A stretch of 56,300 nt of DNA from an uncultured Phascolarctobacterium sp. (GTDB taxonomy: Bacteria; Bacillota; Negativicutes; Acidaminococcales; Acidaminococcaceae), in assembly GCF_900753045.1 (NCBI RefSeq), contig NZ_CAADXO010000011.1:1-56300 (forward strand), written 5' to 3'. The notes under the pieces are model-generated. The model was not told the DNA's origin. It made no database searches and saw nothing but the letters and a program-made list of their open reading frames with translations. A program made the translations under genes and the position numbers. This document shows, piece by piece, positions 54,089 to 56,300 of the stretch. Positions within the stretch are counted from its first letter, which is position 1. Every line of letters starts with the position of its first letter.

Positions 54089-56300
54089 ATGCCTTATTTC
54101 AATATCGTGGCGGAAACTACGGAAAACACGGTAATAACTGAATATGAGCCTGTGCCAAGACGCTCGGACAGCTATCAGAGCGAAGCAGAGTTGGAAAAAG
54201 AATTTATCCGCCTGCTGGTTGAACAGGGCTACACCTATCTGAATATCCATAAGGAAGCAGACCTTATCGCTAACCTGCGTGAACGCTTGGAAGAGCTTAA
54301 CAATATTAAGTTCACGGACAGCGAATGGGAGCAGTTCTTTACTACTGCTATCGCTAATCCTAATGACAAGATTGAAGATAAGACGCAGACAATCCAAGAA
54401 GACTATGTAAAGGTTCTGAAGCGTGAGGACGGCACTTCCAAGAATATCCGCCTTATTGATAAGAAGAACGTGCATAACAACCGCCTGCAGGTGCTTAATC
54501 AGTACGAAAACGGCAAGGCAGAGGGTGCGAAGTATAATAACCGCTATGATGTGACTGTGCTCGTCAACGGCCTTCCGCTGGTTCATATCGAGCTAAAGCG
54601 CAGGGGAGTGCCTATCCGTGAAGCGTTCAACCAGATTGAGCGCTACCAGCGTGATTCCTTCTGGGCGGGCTGCGGACTTTTTGAATATGTGCAGATTTTC
54701 GTTATCTCCAACGGTACGCTGACCAAGTATTATTCCAATACTACCCGTATCAATACCATTAAGGACGCGCATGGTGGTAAAACTAAAAAGAGCAAGACCA
54801 GCAACAGCTTTGAGTTTACAAGCTACTGGGCAGATGCCAATAACAGGGTTATTCCTGACATCGTTGACTTTGCCAAAACCTTCTTCGCGAAGCACACGCT
54901 GCTTAACATCATCACCAGATACTGCATTTTCACTTCCGAAAAGATGCTGATGGTTATGCGTCCTTATCAGATTACGGCAACGGAACGCATTCTGAACCGC
55001 ATTGAGATTGCGCACAACTACAAGAAATACGGCAACGTAGCCGGAGGCGGTTTTATCTGGCATACGACCGGCAGCGGTAAGACCTTGACCAGCTTCAAGA
55101 CTGCAAGACTGGCTTCGCAGCTCGATTTTATTGATAAGGTTCTCTTTGTCGTAGACCGCAAGGATCTCGATTACCAGACCATGAAGGAATATGACCGCTT
55201 TGAGAAGGGTGCTGCCAACAGCAATACCAGCACTGCGATTCTGAAAAAGCAATTAGAGAATCCTAATGCTAAAATCATTATCACTACGATACAAAAGCTT
55301 GCTAATTTTATTAAGAGAAACCAGCAACATGATGTCTATAATAAGGAAATAGTTATCATCTTCGATGAGTGCCACCGTTCTCAATTCGGTGATATGCATA
55401 CCGATATTATCAAGCATTTCAAAAAGTATTACCTGTTCGGCTTCACAGGTACTCCTATCTTTGCCAAGAACGCAGGCGCAAGGAAGAACGCCCAGCTTAT
55501 GACTACAGAGCAGGCCTTCGGTGATAAGCTCCATACCTACACCATCGTTGATGCTATCAATGATAAGAACGTTTTGCCTTTCCGTGTTGATTTCATCAAG
55601 ACCATGGCTTTGGAAGAGGATATCAAGGACGAAGATGTGTGGGGCATCGACCGTGAGAAACCGATGATGGCTCCTGAACGTATTTCGCTTGTAACCAAGT
55701 ATATTCTGAGCAATTTTGACCGTAAGACTTATCGTGGCGACAAGACATATGTGTTTAATGCCTTGACCAATATCAAGGATGTTGCCTCTGCAGGCCGTCA
55801 GGAGGTCGAGGAAATCAAGCGCAAGCAGCGCCTGAGCGGCTTTAACTCTATCTTTGCTGTAGCTTCTGTGCCGATGGCCAAGCTGTATTATCAGGAATTC
55901 AAAAAGCAGATGGCGGAAGATCCTTCCAAGTCTTTGAAGATAGCAACTATCTTCAGCTACGGAGCTAATGAAGAAGAAGCTGACGGCGTTATTGATGACG
56001 AAAACTCTGAGGATACTTCCGCTCTTGACCAGAACTCAAGAGATTTTCTTGAAGATGCTATTCGTGACTATAACGTCATGTTCCATACGAACTATGATAC
56101 TTCCTCTGACAAGTTCCAAAACTACTATAAGGACGTATCGCTGCGTATGAAAAATAAGGAGCTTGACCTGCTTATTGTCGTAAATATGTTCCTTACAGGC
56201 TTTGATGCAACCACGCTCAATACACTTTGGGTTGACAAGAACTTAAAGATGCACGGACTTATTCAGGCGTTCAGCCGTACAAACCGCATTCTGAACTCCA
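54089..56300 (+). CDS. hsdR: Type I restriction endonuclease subunit R (partial, runs off window)
   Basis: HsdR is the ATP-driven translocase and nuclease of the type I complex. About 737 codons are present and the 3' end lies beyond the window. AAAGGAGG (54073-54080) supports the ATG 3 bp after hsdS. Residues about 150-180 show the PD-(D/E)xK nuclease pattern (RYDVTVLVNG...HIELKRRG). The SF2 helicase motor follows: Walker A HTTGSGKTLTS near residue 330, VVDRKDLDYQT, DEASH-box equivalent FDECHRSQFG near residue 427, FTGTP near residue 453, and motif VI-like LIQAFSRTNR at the window end. No frameshift is seen in this part, so the system is probably active. Confidence 0.97.
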   Translation, partial: MPYFNIVAETTENTVITEYEPVPRRSDSYQSEAELEKEFIRLLVEQGYTYLNIHKEADLIANLRERLEELNNIKFTDSEWEQFFTTAIANPNDKIEDKTQTIQEDYVKVLKREDGTSKNIRLIDKKNVHNNRLQVLNQYENGKAEGAKYNNRYDVTVLVNGLPLVHIELKRRGVPIREAFNQIERYQRDSFWAGCGLFEYVQIFVISNGTLTKYYSNTTRINTIKDAHGGKTKKSKTSNSFEFTSYWADANNRVIPDIVDFAKTFFAKHTLLNIITRYCIFTSEKMLMVMRPYQITATERILNRIEIAHNYKKYGNVAGGGFIWHTTGSGKTLTSFKTARLASQLDFIDKVLFVVDRKDLDYQTMKEYDRFEKGAANSNTSTAILKKQLENPNAKIIITTIQKLANFIKRNQQHDVYNKEIVIIFDECHRSQFGDMHTDIIKHFKKYYLFGFTGTPIFAKNAGARKNAQLMTTEQAFGDKLHTYTIVDAINDKNVLPFRVDFIKTMALEEDIKDEDVWGIDREKPMMAPERISLVTKYILSNFDRKTYRGDKTYVFNALTNIKDVASAGRQEVEEIKRKQRLSGFNSIFAVASVPMAKLYYQEFKKQMAEDPSKSLKIATIFSYGANEEEADGVIDDENSEDTSALDQNSRDFLEDAIRDYNVMFHTNYDTSSDKFQNYYKDVSLRMKNKELDLLIVVNMFLTGFDATTLNTLWVDKNLKMHGLIQAFSRTNRILNS

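Noticed and set aside
51031..56300. Inactive R-M system due to the remnant gene
   Set aside because: hsdM, hsdS and the visible part of hsdR are intact; only the passenger gene is decayed.

Overview
The window looks like chromosomal DNA of an anaerobic, Gram-negative-type Firmicute (class Negativicutes); a Phascolarctobacterium/Acidaminococcaceae-like gut bacterium is my best guess. The reasons are the mix of Firmicutes-style regulation (T-box leader, Mn2+ riboswitch, strong AGGAGG ribosome sites) with phosphatidylserine/phosphatidylethanolamine synthesis genes, a citrate/fumarate-type sensor pair, a tripartite tricarboxylate (TTT) permease and an NfnAB-like flavin oxidoreductase. The genus is inference; there is no rRNA here. 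Nearly every gene lies on the + strand; one flavodoxin gene is on the - strand.

Layout. 0.1-6.7 kb: an HflX GTPase carrying an N-terminal JAMM-like extension, a PLP enzyme of the Met-gamma-lyase/aluminium-resistance family, a large palindromic repeat with a 43-bp tandem repeat, TctB-TctA, and a cation/Ca2+ exchanger behind a yybP-ykoY (Mn2+) riboswitch with an intrinsic terminator. 6.9-13.7 kb: an A+T-richer two-gene island, a 1925-residue protein with a C-terminal STAND/AAA-like ATPase overlapping a 358-residue partner with a HEPN-like R-x4-H motif. This is the best candidate for an undescribed (probably conflict/defence) system. 13.8-22.8 kb: rpsB-tsf, MetQ-like lipoprotein, M20 amidohydrolase, flavodoxin, LarA-like and lactate/malate-dehydrogenase-like pair, Xaa-Pro peptidase and efp. 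22.9-26.5 kb: a decay zone with an orphan RelB antitoxin, a folC/O-antigen-ligase chimeric pseudogene, a TetR regulator, a family-5 solute-binding lipoprotein and a C-terminal deacylase fragment.

26.5-29.7 kb: a T-box leader, which I read as methionine-specific (specifier ATG), then an ACT-domain regulator, hom and thrB. 29.7-39.3 kb: tRNA-Pro(GGG), an unassigned ncRNA, a zinc-ribbon protein, prfC overlapping a CitA/DcuS-type kinase and its regulator, a WecG/TagA glycosyltransferase, psd-pssA, a GT2 glycosyltransferase and a HAD phosphatase. 39.4-43.2 kb: an A+T-rich insert with an AlbA_2 (Schlafen-like) protein containing a 21-bp minisatellite, a DUF262/HNH GmrSD-like nuclease and a 55-codon gene.

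43.3-50.8 kb: a methylthioadenosine / S-adenosylhomocysteine salvage cluster (phosphorylase, MtnA, short AhcY, class II aldolase, MtaD) followed by NfnA/NfnB-like subunits. Active-site reading suggests that it runs through inosine (deaminated) intermediates and ends with an aldolase rather than the oxygen-dependent Met salvage steps. 51.0-56.3 kb: a type I restriction-modification system (hsdM, hsdS, hsdR; hsdR runs off the window), with a nuclease-gene remnant between hsdM and hsdS.
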